A stretch of 63,479 nucleotides of DNA from Rhodobium orientis. GTDB lineage: Bacteria; Pseudomonadota; Alphaproteobacteria; Rhizobiales; Rhodobiaceae. The stretch is taken from NCBI RefSeq assembly GCF_003258835.1, contig NZ_NPEV01000030.1, positions 1 through 63,479 of the forward strand, given 5' to 3'. The stretch's first letter is position 1. The number at the start of each line of letters is the position of its first letter. Shown here piece by piece: positions 1-8,105 of the stretch. Made by a program: the position numbers and the translations under genes. Under the pieces are notes generated by a model. The model was not told the origin of the DNA and searched no databases. It saw only the letters and a program-made list of their open reading frames with translations.

Positions 1-34
1 GGCGCGCCGGCCGGGACCGGGCCCCGGGCGCGCC
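1..34. terminator. GC-rich hairpin downstream of the binding-protein gene
   Basis: GGCGCGCC at 1-8 is repeated at 27-34. The sequence is self-complementary, so the two copies can pair as an 8-bp stem around a GC-rich loop. It lies 20 bases beyond the stop codon of the leftward binding-protein gene and could end that transcript. There is no clear T run on the relevant strand and the window edge cuts the context. Confidence 0.35.
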
Positions 35-53
35 GCCGGATCGCGGACGGGCC

Positions 54-1160
54 TTACTGGCCGGTCTTGACCTTGGTCCAGGCGCGGGTGACGACGCGCA
101 GCACCTTCGGCGGATAGGCCGTGGTGGTGTAGAGCTTCTCGGAGGTCTCGGCGTCCGGATAGATCGCCGGGTCCTTGATGACGTCCTCGTTGAGGAACTC
201 CTGGGAGGCGAGGTTGCCGTTGGCGTAGTAGACGTAGTTCGACGCCTTCGCCATCACCTTCGGCTCCATGATGTAGTTGAGGAAGGCATGGGCCTCGTCG
301 ACATTGGTGGCGTCGGCCGGGATCGCCATCTGGTCGAACCACATCTGCGCGCCTTCCTTGGGGATGATGTATTCGACGGTGACGCCCTTGTCGGCCTCGG
401 AGGCACGGTCGCGGGCCTGCAGCACGTCGCCCGACCAGCCGATGGCGACGCAGATGTCGCCGTTGGCGAGCGCGTTGATGTATTCCGACGAATGGAACTT
501 CTGGACGGTGCCGCGGACCTTGTCGAGCATCTCGGCCGCCTTGGCGATCTCGTCGGTGTCGTGGCTGTCGCCGCGGAAGCCGAGATAGTTGAGGGCGGTC
601 GGGAAGATCTCTTCCGGCGCATCGAGCCAATGGATGCCGCAATCCTGCAGCTTCTCGGCGAGCTCCGGCTTGAACACCAGGTCCCAGCTATTCAGCGGCA
701 TGTCGGCGCCGAGGCGCTCCTTGACCTTGTCGACATTGATGCCGATGCCGGTGGTGCCCCACATGTAGTTGATCGAATAGGCGTTGTCCGGATCGTAGCC
801 GGCGGTCAGCTTCTGGATCTTCGGCCACATGTTCTTCAGGTTCGGCAGCTTCGACTTGTCGAGCTTCTGGAACACGCCGGCCTGGATCTGGCGCGACAGG
901 AAGGTGCCGGAAGGAACGACGACGTCGTAGCCGGTGCCGCCCGCGAGCAGCTTGGTCTCCAGCGTCTCGTTGGAATCGAAGACGTCGTAGATGACCTTGA
1001 TGCCGGTCTCCTCGGTGAACTCCTTGAGGATCTCTTCGTCGATATAGTCCGACCAGTTGTAGACGCGGACTTCCTTGTCCGCGGCCGCGGCCGGCACGGT
1101 GGCGGTCATCGCGGCGGCAACGCCGGCGATGAGCGTGGTGGTGAAAAGCAGCTTGCGCAT
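54..1160 (-). CDS. Spermidine/putrescine ABC transporter substrate-binding protein (PotD/PotF family)
   Basis: This periplasmic solute-binding protein of a polyamine ABC importer would capture putrescine or spermidine and deliver it to membrane permeases. The 368-residue product starts MRKLLFTTTLIAG with a typical Sec signal peptide ending near residue 27 (AAAAD). The mature protein opens with VRVYNWSDYIDEEIL, the hallmark start of PotD/PotF proteins, and carries further family blocks such as TGYDVVVPSG and VAIGWSGD. An upstream in-frame extension is possible, but the signal peptide fixes the start at 1160. The permease and ATPase genes are not in the window and may lie beyond its left edge. 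The polyamine-catabolic genes immediately upstream support a polyamine ligand; which polyamine is bound cannot be told from sequence. Confidence 0.93.
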   Translation of the reverse strand: MRKLLFTTTLIAGVAAAMTATVPAAAADKEVRVYNWSDYIDEEILKEFTEETGIKVIYDVFDSNETLETKLLAGGTGYDVVVPSGTFLSRQIQAGVFQKLDKSKLPNLKNMWPKIQKLTAGYDPDNAYSINYMWGTTGIGINVDKVKERLGADMPLNSWDLVFKPELAEKLQDCGIHWLDAPEEIFPTALNYLGFRGDSHDTDEIAKAAEMLDKVRGTVQKFHSSEYINALANGDICVAIGWSGDVLQARDRASEADKGVTVEYIIPKEGAQMWFDQMAIPADATNVDEAHAFLNYIMEPKVMAKASNYVYYANGNLASQEFLNEDVIKDPAIYPDAETSEKLYTTTAYPPKVLRVVTRAWTKVKTGQ

Positions 1161-1372
1161 GTCTCTTATCGTCCCTCGTCTGGATCGGTGAGGTCTGGAA
1201 GCACCGGTTTTCCGGCATCTTCCGGTTTGACGGCTCCGCTCGACGTTATGAGTCTTGTCGCCGTCGCTCAACGGTTTTCTTTTGTCGGCCCGGCCCTGGT
1301 GCGCACCCCTCCACCGACAACCGGAAGGACGCAACTGGCCGTGTGCCGACAGGCCGTTTTCAGTTTATCGTT

Positions 1373-2743
1373 CTAGAGATAAGTCGATCGCTCCAATGGT
1401 GTGATTTCGGTCAGGAACTCGTCGATTTCGGCGCGTTTCACCGCTGCGTAGAGGTCGCGGTAGTCGGCGCCGAAGGCGCGGGCGATGAAATCGGATGAGG
1501 CGAATTCGCTGAGCGCGGCCAGCATCGTCGACGGAAGCGACGGGGCGGCGCTCTCATAGGCGTTGGTCTCCACCGGCGGCGGTGGCGTCAGGCCCTGTTC
1601 CATGCCGTCGAGCATCGCCGAGAGCACCGCGGTCAGCACCAGATAGGGGTTGGCGTCGGCGCCGGAGATGCGGTGCTCGATGCGCGTCGCCTCAGGCGAG
1701 CTCGCCGGCACGCGCAGCGCCACAGAGCGGTTGTTGTAGCCCCAGCTCGCCGCGGTCGGGGCGTAGGAGCCCGGCTGCAGGCGGCGGAACCCGTTCCAGC
1801 TCGGCACGAAGACCAGCGTCGAGGCGGCCATGTTCTCCATCAGGCCGGCGATGGCGGCCAGATGCCGGGCTTCGCCGGTTTCCGGGTCGGCGAAGGCGTT
1901 TTTGCCGTCGCGGCCGATCAGCGAGACATGGACGTGCATGCCGTTGCCGGGCCAGTCGAAGAACGGCTTGGCCATGAAGCTCGCCTTCAGCCCGTGGCGC
2001 CTTGCGGCGGCGGCCACCAGCCGCTTCAGCATCATGGCGTCGTCGGCGGCGGCGAGCGCATCGCCGCGGTGCTTCAGGTTGACCTCGAACTGGCCGGGCG
2101 CGGCCTCCGAGACGATGGTGTCGATGGGCAGGCCCTGCTCGGTACCGAAGGCGCGGATATCGGAGAACAGGGTCTCGAAATCGGACAAGTCGGCAAGGCC
2201 GTACATGTTCTGGCGGTCGGGTCCGCCATTGCCCTGCAGCACCGGCGTCGGGTCTGTCGCGTGGGCGATGCTGTCCGGATCGACCAGATAGAATTCCAGC
2301 TCGAAGGCCGAGGTCGCGGAAAACCCGGCGGCGGCCATCCGGTCGACGACGGCGGCAAGGCGCTGGCGCGGATCGGCGAAGAACGGCGCGCCCTCGTCGG
2401 TGAACATCTGCAACATGGCCTGGGCGGTCGGCCGCTCGGCCCAGGAGACCTTGCGCAGCGAGCCCGGCACGGCGCGGCAGAAGCCGTCGGGATCGCCACT
2501 CTCGACGTGCAGCCCCGTCTCCGTCACCTCGCGGCCCCAGATGTCGAGGCCGAACAGGGAGAGCGGAAAGTTGATGCCGGTCTCGAACGCCTTGCGCAGG
2601 GAATCCGCCGGCGCCCACTTGCCGCGCAACACACCGTTGGTGTCGGTGATCAGGTAGTCGACGGCGTCGATGTCGGGATGGGCGGCGAGGAAGGACTCAA
2701 CCTCGTCGAAAGTGGCCGCGCTGTCGTCCGTCCGGTCGTCCAT
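1373..2743 (-). CDS. Glutamine synthetase-family ligase, probable gamma-glutamylputrescine synthetase (first copy)
   Basis: This ATP-dependent ligase of the glutamine synthetase fold probably glutamylates putrescine or another amine (PuuA-type step 1). The 456-residue product carries the N-terminal beta-grasp block (VLRGKWAPADSL), the catalytic HVHVSL strand and the nucleotide-binding segment PGSYAPTAASWGYNNRS, followed by the arginine and ERSTYL C-terminal block. ATG at 2743 has AGG a few bases upstream; an in-frame ATG at 2755 is an alternative with a poorer ribosome site. It is transcribed leftward towards the binding-protein gene, 212 bases away, and diverges from the GntR gene, with a TGTGATCACA palindrome between them. 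A second paralogue lies at 5277-6665. Substrate preference is inferred from context. Confidence 0.88.
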   Translation of the reverse strand: MDDRTDDSAATFDEVESFLAAHPDIDAVDYLITDTNGVLRGKWAPADSLRKAFETGINFPLSLFGLDIWGREVTETGLHVESGDPDGFCRAVPGSLRKVSWAERPTAQAMLQMFTDEGAPFFADPRQRLAAVVDRMAAAGFSATSAFELEFYLVDPDSIAHATDPTPVLQGNGGPDRQNMYGLADLSDFETLFSDIRAFGTEQGLPIDTIVSEAAPGQFEVNLKHRGDALAAADDAMMLKRLVAAAARRHGLKASFMAKPFFDWPGNGMHVHVSLIGRDGKNAFADPETGEARHLAAIAGLMENMAASTLVFVPSWNGFRRLQPGSYAPTAASWGYNNRSVALRVPASSPEATRIEHRISGADANPYLVLTAVLSAMLDGMEQGLTPPPPVETNAYESAAPSLPSTMLAALSEFASSDFIARAFGADYRDLYAAVKRAEIDEFLTEITPLERSTYL

Positions 2744-2881
2744 CGATACCTGCATGAAGAGTGTTTTTCCGAAAACGCTGCCCGTTCGGGAGCCCGATGC
2801 CGCCACGGCGCCCGGCTTTCGGCGCCGCTGTCGACATCGTGATCTTGGGCGGCGATGTCTGCCGTTGCAAATTGGACGAAT

Positions 2882-2891
2882 TGTGATCACA
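2882..2891. promoter_or_regulatory. Palindromic operator TGTGATCACA, copy 1
   Basis: A perfect 10-bp palindrome with AT-rich flanks sits between the divergent PuuA-like and GntR genes. The same 10 bases occur at 3727-3736 before the aldehyde dehydrogenase gene. Read in opposite orientations, the two sites also match in most flanking bases. Size and symmetry fit a GntR/FadR-type operator. Binding by the adjacent GntR protein is inferred. Confidence 0.65.
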
Positions 2892-2980
2892 TTTCTCGAA
2901 GCGATGTCAAGCGCGATTGCCCGAATGGGGTGAACGGGCGGCGCGCATCGACGGCGAGATATAAGGAGCGGCGCGGCGGA

Positions 2981-3685
2981 ATGAGCCTCGACTACGACAG
3001 CACCCCGGATACATCCCCCGAGACCGGCGCCCGCAGCACGGTTCGCGACAAGGCGATCGCGGAGCTGCGCCAGGCGCTCCTGACCGGGCGGATCGTGCCC
3101 GGCCGGGCGCTGACCCTGCGCGGCCTTGCGGCAACGCTCGGCACCAGCCCGATGCCGGTGCGCGAGGCGATCCGGGCGCTTGCCGCCGAACACGCGCTGG
3201 AGATCCAGGCCAACGGCCGGGTCATCGTGCCGACCATGACGCCGTCGCGCTTCGACGACCTGATGCGGGCCCGCGTGCTCCTGGAGCCGGAGGTCGCAGC
3301 CCTTGCCCTGCCCCGCCTCGACCGCGCCACCGTCAAGGCGCTGACCGGCATCGACGACGCCCTCGACCGGTGCCTGGAGAACGGCGACGTGGAGAACTAC
3401 ATGCAGTTCAACCACGACTTCCATTTCACCGTCTACCGCGCCGCCGACGCGCCCGTGCTGCTGCCGCTGATCGAGAGCCTGTGGCTGCAGTTCGGCCCGT
3501 TCATGCGCACCGTCTACGGGCGGGTCGGCACCATCACCCTCGTCGACCAGCACAAGGAGGCGATCGCCGCGATTGCCCGGCGCGACGAGGCCGGACTGCG
3601 CGAGGCGATCCGCAACGACATCCTCGATGGCATGCGGCTTATCGGCTCCGTCGATCTCGGCCGCGAGGCCGGTGCGCCCGGCTAG
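2981..3685 (+). CDS. GntR-family transcriptional regulator (FadR/FCD subfamily)
   Basis: A cytoplasmic DNA-binding regulator of 234 residues, probably controlling the polyamine genes on both sides. The N-terminal winged helix (about residues 18-85) carries the GntR signature LTLRGLAATLGTSPMPVREA, and the C-terminal helical FCD ligand domain includes FNHDFHFTVYRA and LVDQHKEAIAAI. ATG at 2981 is preceded by AAGGAG at about 2963-2968. It diverges from the leftward PuuA-like gene and precedes the aldehyde dehydrogenase gene by about 98 bases. Identical palindromes flank it at 2882 and 3727, which suggests autoregulation plus control of both transcription units. The ligand is unknown; polyamine or a catabolic intermediate is the natural guess. 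Confidence 0.9.
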   Translation: MSLDYDSTPDTSPETGARSTVRDKAIAELRQALLTGRIVPGRALTLRGLAATLGTSPMPVREAIRALAAEHALEIQANGRVIVPTMTPSRFDDLMRARVLLEPEVAALALPRLDRATVKALTGIDDALDRCLENGDVENYMQFNHDFHFTVYRAADAPVLLPLIESLWLQFGPFMRTVYGRVGTITLVDQHKEAIAAIARRDEAGLREAIRNDILDGMRLIGSVDLGREAGAPG

Positions 3686-3709
3686 CGACGGGACGGACCC
3701 GGATTGCAT

Positions 3710-3736
3710 TTGACAAAAGCCCGGAATGTGATCACA
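3710..3736 (+). promoter_or_regulatory. Promoter element and operator copy 2 (TGTGATCACA at 3727-3736) upstream of the aldehyde dehydrogenase gene
   Basis: TTGACA at 3710-3715 could be a -35 element; the palindrome TGTGATCACA follows at 3727-3736, where the spacer and -10 region should be. A bound regulator there would block RNA polymerase. The same palindrome lies upstream of the GntR gene. The -10 element itself is weak, so the promoter call is tentative, while the repeated palindrome is certain. Confidence 0.55.
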
Positions 3737-3783
3737 AATCGGGCCAAATCTTTCAGACGACATTTGACCACCGGAGGGACACC

Positions 3784-5280
3784 ATGCTCGACAAGCCGAC
3801 CCGCGACGACTGGCACAAGGCGGCAACGGACCTTCAGCCCCGGACACAGGCCTTCATCGACGGCGCCTTCGTTGATGCCGCCTCCGGCAAGACATTCGAG
3901 AGCATCAACCCGTCGACCGGCCAGGTGCTCGCCAATGTCGCCGAATGCGACAGCGCCGACGTCGACAAGGCCGTCGCGGCCGCCCGCACCGCCTTCGAGG
4001 ACCGGCGCTGGGCCGGCCTGGCGCCCGGCAAGCGCAAGCGCGTGCTGTTGAAGTTCGCCGACCTGATCCGCAAGAACAAGGACGAGCTGGCGCTTCTCGA
4101 AACCCTCGACATGGGCAAGCCGATCCGCGATTCCTCGGGCATCGACGTGCCGCTGGTCGCCAGCACCATCGCCTACTACGCCGAGGCGATCGACAAGATC
4201 TATGACGAGATCGGCCCGAGCGCCGACGACACGCTCTCCATGGTCGTGCGCGAGCCGCTCGGCGTCATCGCCGCCGTCGTTCCCTGGAACTTTCCGCTGC
4301 TGATGGCCTCCTGGAAGATCGGCCCGGCGCTCGCCACCGGCAACTCGGTGATCCTGAAGCCAGCAGAACAGTCGCCGCTGTCGGCGCTCCGGCTCGCCGA
4401 ACTCGCCGCGGAGGCCGGCGTTCCGGACGGCGTCCTCAACGTCCTTCCCGGCTATGGCGAGACCGCCGGCCAGGCGCTCGGCCGGCATATGGACGTCGAC
4501 CTCGTCACCTTCACTGGCTCGACGGACGTCGGCAAGCTGTTCCTGCAGTATTCCGGCCAGTCGAACATGAAGCGCATCGCGCTGGAATGCGGCGGCAAGA
4601 GCCCGCACATCATCATGGCCGACGCGGCCGACATCAAGACCGCGGCCTATACGGCGGCGGCCGGCATCTTCTTCAACCAGGGCGAGGTCTGCAACGCCGG
4701 CTCCCGGCTCCTCGTCGATGCCAGCATCAAGGACGAGGTGATGGAGCATCTGGCGACGGCCGCCGGACGCTGGCGGCCGGGCGACCCGCTCGATCCCGAC
4801 ACAAGGCTCGGCGCCATGGTCACCGAGGAGCAGATGGAGCGCGTGCTCGGCTACATCGCGGCCGGCCGCGAGGACGGCGCCGAACTGGTGCTCGGCGGCG
4901 AGCGCGAGATGGTCAACACCGGCGGCTTCTACGTCGAGCCGACCGTTTTCGACAAGGTGACGCCGCAGCACCGGATCGCCCAGGAGGAGATCTTCGGGCC
5001 GGTGCTGTCCACCCTCACCTTCAACGGCCTCGACGAGGCGATGGAGATCGCCAACAAGACCATCTACGGCCTTGCCGCGGCGATCTGGACCAGCGACCTG
5101 TCGACCGCCCACCGCGCCTCGCGGGCGCTCAGGGCCGGCACGGTCTGGGTCAACTGCTTCGACGAAAGCGACATCACGGTGCCGTTCGGCGGCTTCAAGC
5201 AGTCCGGCATCGGCCGCGACAAGTCGCTCCATGCGCTTGAGAAATACACCGAGCTGAAAAGCATCTGGATGAAGATATGA
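3784..5280 (+). CDS. Aldehyde dehydrogenase, probable gamma-glutamyl-gamma-aminobutyraldehyde dehydrogenase (PuuC-like)
   Basis: An NAD(P)-dependent aldehyde dehydrogenase of 498 residues that would oxidise the aldehyde made from glutamylated or free putrescine to the acid. The family's active-site parts are present: the general base Glu268 in LECGGKSPH, the nucleophile Cys303 in NQGEVCNAGSR, the NAD-binding block VVPWNFPLLMASWK and the FTGSTDVG motif. ATG at 3784 follows a clear GGAGG site, so long upstream in-frame extensions are not used. It is the first gene of a rightward operon: its stop overlaps the start of the second PuuA-like gene in ATGA. Neighbours favour a PuuC role, but 4-aminobutyraldehyde or betaine aldehyde activity cannot be excluded. 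Confidence 0.92.
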   Translation: MLDKPTRDDWHKAATDLQPRTQAFIDGAFVDAASGKTFESINPSTGQVLANVAECDSADVDKAVAAARTAFEDRRWAGLAPGKRKRVLLKFADLIRKNKDELALLETLDMGKPIRDSSGIDVPLVASTIAYYAEAIDKIYDEIGPSADDTLSMVVREPLGVIAAVVPWNFPLLMASWKIGPALATGNSVILKPAEQSPLSALRLAELAAEAGVPDGVLNVLPGYGETAGQALGRHMDVDLVTFTGSTDVGKLFLQYSGQSNMKRIALECGGKSPHIIMADAADIKTAAYTAAAGIFFNQGEVCNAGSRLLVDASIKDEVMEHLATAAGRWRPGDPLDPDTRLGAMVTEEQMERVLGYIAAGREDGAELVLGGEREMVNTGGFYVEPTVFDKVTPQHRIAQEEIFGPVLSTLTFNGLDEAMEIANKTIYGLAAAIWTSDLSTAHRASRALRAGTVWVNCFDESDITVPFGGFKQSGIGRDKSLHALEKYTELKSIWMKI

Positions 5281-6665
5281 GCGCCTCCGACACACCGGTT
5301 GCGGCGGCAAGGGGCGTTGCCTCCCTTGAGGAGGCGCGCGACTGGCTGAAAGCACGACGCATCGAGGACATCGAGTGCATCGTGCCGGACCAGGCCGGCG
5401 TGCCGAAGGGCAAGATGATGCCGACCGAGAAGTTCTTCTCCGGCACGACGATGACGATGCCCGGCTCGATCTTCATGCAGACGATCTCCGGCGACTATCC
5501 GGACCTGCCGGAAAGCGCCGACTACGACCCGACCGACGGCGATCTGTTCTTCAAGCCGGACTATTCGACGCTCGCGGTCGTTCCCTGGGAGAGCGATCCG
5601 ACCGCCCAGCTCCTGCACGATGCCTATGACGGCGACGGCAACTTCTTCGAGATCGCGCCACGCCAGGTGCTGCGCCGGGTCGTCGGCCTGTTCGAGGCCA
5701 AGGGCTGGACGCCGGTGGTGGCGCCGGAAATCGAGTTCTACCTGGTCAAGCCGAACACCGATGCGGACTATCCGCTGGAGCCGCCGATCGGCCGTTCGGG
5801 CCGGCCGGAAATCGGCCGCCAGTCCTATTCGATCTCGGCGATCAACGAGTTCGACGACCTGTTCGACGACATCTACGACTTCTCCGAGCTTCAGGGCCTT
5901 GAGATCGATACCCTGATCCACGAGGAAGGCGCGGCGCAGATGGAGATCAACCTGCGCCATGGCGATCCCCTAGAGCTTGCCGACCAGGTCTTCATGTTCA
6001 AGCGCACGATCCGCGAGGCGGCGCTGCGCCATGACATGTACGCGACCTTCATGGCCAAGCCGATCGCCGACGAGCCGGGCTCGGCCATGCACATCCACCA
6101 GTCGATCGTCGATGCGGAGACCGGCGCGAACATCTTTTCCGGCGAGGACGGCGATGCGACGCCGCAGTTCTTCTCCTATATCGCCGGGCTGCAGCGCTAC
6201 CTGCCGCACGTCATGTGCATGCTGGCGCCCTACGTCAATTCCTACCGCCGGCTGACCCGCCACTCGGCAGCGCCCATCAACGTGCAGTGGGGCTACGACA
6301 ACCGCACGGTGGGCCTGCGCGTGCCGAATTCCGGTCCGGTGGCGCGGCGCATCGAGAACCGGGTGCCGTCGTCCGACGCCAACCCCTATCTCGCCATCGC
6401 CGCCTCGCTCGCCTGCGGCTATCTCGGCCTCACCCACGACCTCAGGCCCGACAAGGCGATCGAGGGCTCGGCCCGCGACATGCCCTTCGGCCTGCCGCGC
6501 GACCTTTTGGGCGCCGTCGCTCTTTTAGAGAATTCCGGCGAACTCATCGACATATTCGGCAGCCGTTTCACCAGCGTCTACGGGGCGATGAAGGAAGAGG
6601 AATTCGAAACCTTCATGCGGGTGATCTCGCCCTGGGAACGGGAATACCTGCTGCTCAACGTCTAG
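5277..6665 (+). CDS. Glutamine synthetase-family ligase, probable gamma-glutamylputrescine synthetase (second copy)
   Basis: The 462-residue glutamine synthetase homologue would join glutamate to putrescine using ATP. Key blocks are VVAPEIEFYLV, AMHIHQSIVD (catalytic His strand), the substrate/ATP segment SAAPINVQWGYDNRTVGLRV and RIENRVPSSDANPYL. Its start overlaps the preceding dehydrogenase stop (ATGA), indicating translational coupling. It is a clearly diverged paralogue of the copy at 1373-2743, so the cluster carries two different amine ligases. They may act on different polyamines (putrescine versus spermidine or a diamine), but this is inference. Confidence 0.9.
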   Translation: MSASDTPVAAARGVASLEEARDWLKARRIEDIECIVPDQAGVPKGKMMPTEKFFSGTTMTMPGSIFMQTISGDYPDLPESADYDPTDGDLFFKPDYSTLAVVPWESDPTAQLLHDAYDGDGNFFEIAPRQVLRRVVGLFEAKGWTPVVAPEIEFYLVKPNTDADYPLEPPIGRSGRPEIGRQSYSISAINEFDDLFDDIYDFSELQGLEIDTLIHEEGAAQMEINLRHGDPLELADQVFMFKRTIREAALRHDMYATFMAKPIADEPGSAMHIHQSIVDAETGANIFSGEDGDATPQFFSYIAGLQRYLPHVMCMLAPYVNSYRRLTRHSAAPINVQWGYDNRTVGLRVPNSGPVARRIENRVPSSDANPYLAIAASLACGYLGLTHDLRPDKAIEGSARDMPFGLPRDLLGAVALLENSGELIDIFGSRFTSVYGAMKEEEFETFMRVISPWEREYLLLNV

Positions 6666-6713
6666 AACCCGCCCTCCCTCGCGGGTCCTCAACATTCGGG
6701 AGATGCGATCCCC

Positions 6714-8105
6714 ATGAACGTCCTTTCGAACGTCTATCCGACCGCTGCGCTGCGCGAGGCCGATGCCCGCCACCACTGGCATCCGTTCACCGACACCGCC
6801 GCGCTCAATGTGGAAGGGGCGCGGGTCATCGTCGCCGCCGACGGCGTCTGGCTGACGGATTCCGACGGCAACCGCATCCTCGACGGGATGGCGGGCCTGT
6901 GGTGCACCAATATCGGTCACGGCCGGGAAGAGATCGCCGAGGCGGTCTATGCCCAGATGAAGGAGCTCGGCTACTACAACACCTTCTTCAAGACCACTCA
7001 TCCGCCGGTGATCAAGCTGTCCGAGCTGCTTTCGGAGGTCACGCCGCCGCACCTCAACCGGGTGTTCTTCTGCGGCTCCGGCTCGGAAGCGAACGACACC
7101 ATCGTGCGCATGGTCCGCACCTACTGGCAGACCAAGGGAAAGCCGGAAAAGCAGACGATCATCTCCCGCCACAACGCCTATCACGGCTCGACGGTCGCCG
7201 GCGCCAGCCTCGGCGGCATGGGCGGAATGCACGCCCAGGGCGGGCTGCCGATCCCCGGCATCCACCACATCGCCCAGCCCTACTGGTACGGTGAGGGCGG
7301 CGACCTCAGCCCGGAGGAATTCGGGCTTTGGGCGGCGCGCGAGCTGGAACGGGCGATCGATGCGCTCGGCGAGGACAAGGTGGCGGCGTTCATCGCCGAG
7401 CCGATCCAGGGTGCCGGCGGCGTCATCGTGCCGCCGGACAGCTACTGGCCGGAGATCAAGCGGATCTGCTCGGAGCGCGAGATCCTGTTCATCGCCGACG
7501 AGGTGATCTGCGGCTTCGGCCGGCTCGGCGCCTGGTTCGGCTCCGACTATTACGGCCTCAAGCCCGACCTGATGCCGATCGCCAAGGGCCTTTCCTCCGG
7601 CTACCTGCCGATCGGCGGCGTCATGATGGCCGACCACGTGGCGGAGACGCTGGAACAGGGCGGCGAATTCGCCCACGGCTACACCTATTCCGGCCATCCG
7701 GTGTGCTGCGCGGCGGCGATCGCCAACATCAACATCCTCAAGCGCGAGGGCATCGTGGAGCGGGTGGCTTCGGACACCGGTCCCTATCTGCAGCGGAAAT
7801 GGCTGGCGCTCGGCGAGCACCCGCTGGTCGGCGAGGCGCGCATGGTCGGCATGGTCGGGGCCCTGGAACTGGCGCCGGCGAAACCGGACCGCACCAAGCG
7901 GTTCGAGCCGGTCGGCGACGTCGGCACGCTGTGTCGCGACATCTCCTTCAAGAACGGGCTGGTGATGCGGGCGGTGCGCGACTCCATGATCGTCTCGCCG
8001 CCGCTGGTGATCACCCGCGAAGAGATCGACGACTTCATCGAGCGGGTGGAAAAGACCCTCGATGCCACCCTGTCCGAACTGACGAAAGCGGGCCTGATGG
8101 GATGA
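6714..8105 (+). CDS. Class III pyridoxal-phosphate aminotransferase, probable putrescine/polyamine--pyruvate aminotransferase
   Basis: A 463-residue omega-aminotransferase of the SpuC type, likely transferring the amino group of putrescine or another terminal amine to pyruvate. It begins with a DARHHWHPFTD-like block typical of this subgroup, contains GSGSEANDTIVRM for cofactor phosphate binding, FIADEVICGFGR with the cofactor aspartate, and the Schiff-base lysine at about Lys291 in PIAKGLSSGYLP. It follows the ligase gene by 48 bases and overlaps the oxidase gene by ATGA. Its presence beside PuuA/PuuB/PuuC homologues gives the cell both the transaminase and the glutamylation routes. Confidence 0.92.
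   Translation: MNVLSNVYPTAALREADARHHWHPFTDTAALNVEGARVIVAADGVWLTDSDGNRILDGMAGLWCTNIGHGREEIAEAVYAQMKELGYYNTFFKTTHPPVIKLSELLSEVTPPHLNRVFFCGSGSEANDTIVRMVRTYWQTKGKPEKQTIISRHNAYHGSTVAGASLGGMGGMHAQGGLPIPGIHHIAQPYWYGEGGDLSPEEFGLWAARELERAIDALGEDKVAAFIAEPIQGAGGVIVPPDSYWPEIKRICSEREILFIADEVICGFGRLGAWFGSDYYGLKPDLMPIAKGLSSGYLPIGGVMMADHVAETLEQGGEFAHGYTYSGHPVCCAAAIANINILKREGIVERVASDTGPYLQRKWLALGEHPLVGEARMVGMVGALELAPAKPDRTKRFEPVGDVGTLCRDISFKNGLVMRAVRDSMIVSPPLVITREEIDDFIERVEKTLDATLSELTKAGLMG

Noticed and set aside
3682-5355. Long leftward open frame (557 residues) opposite the aldehyde dehydrogenase
   Set aside because: Composition is Arg/Gly/Val/Leu-rich and lacks any family block; it is the antisense shadow of a well-conserved gene in high-GC DNA.
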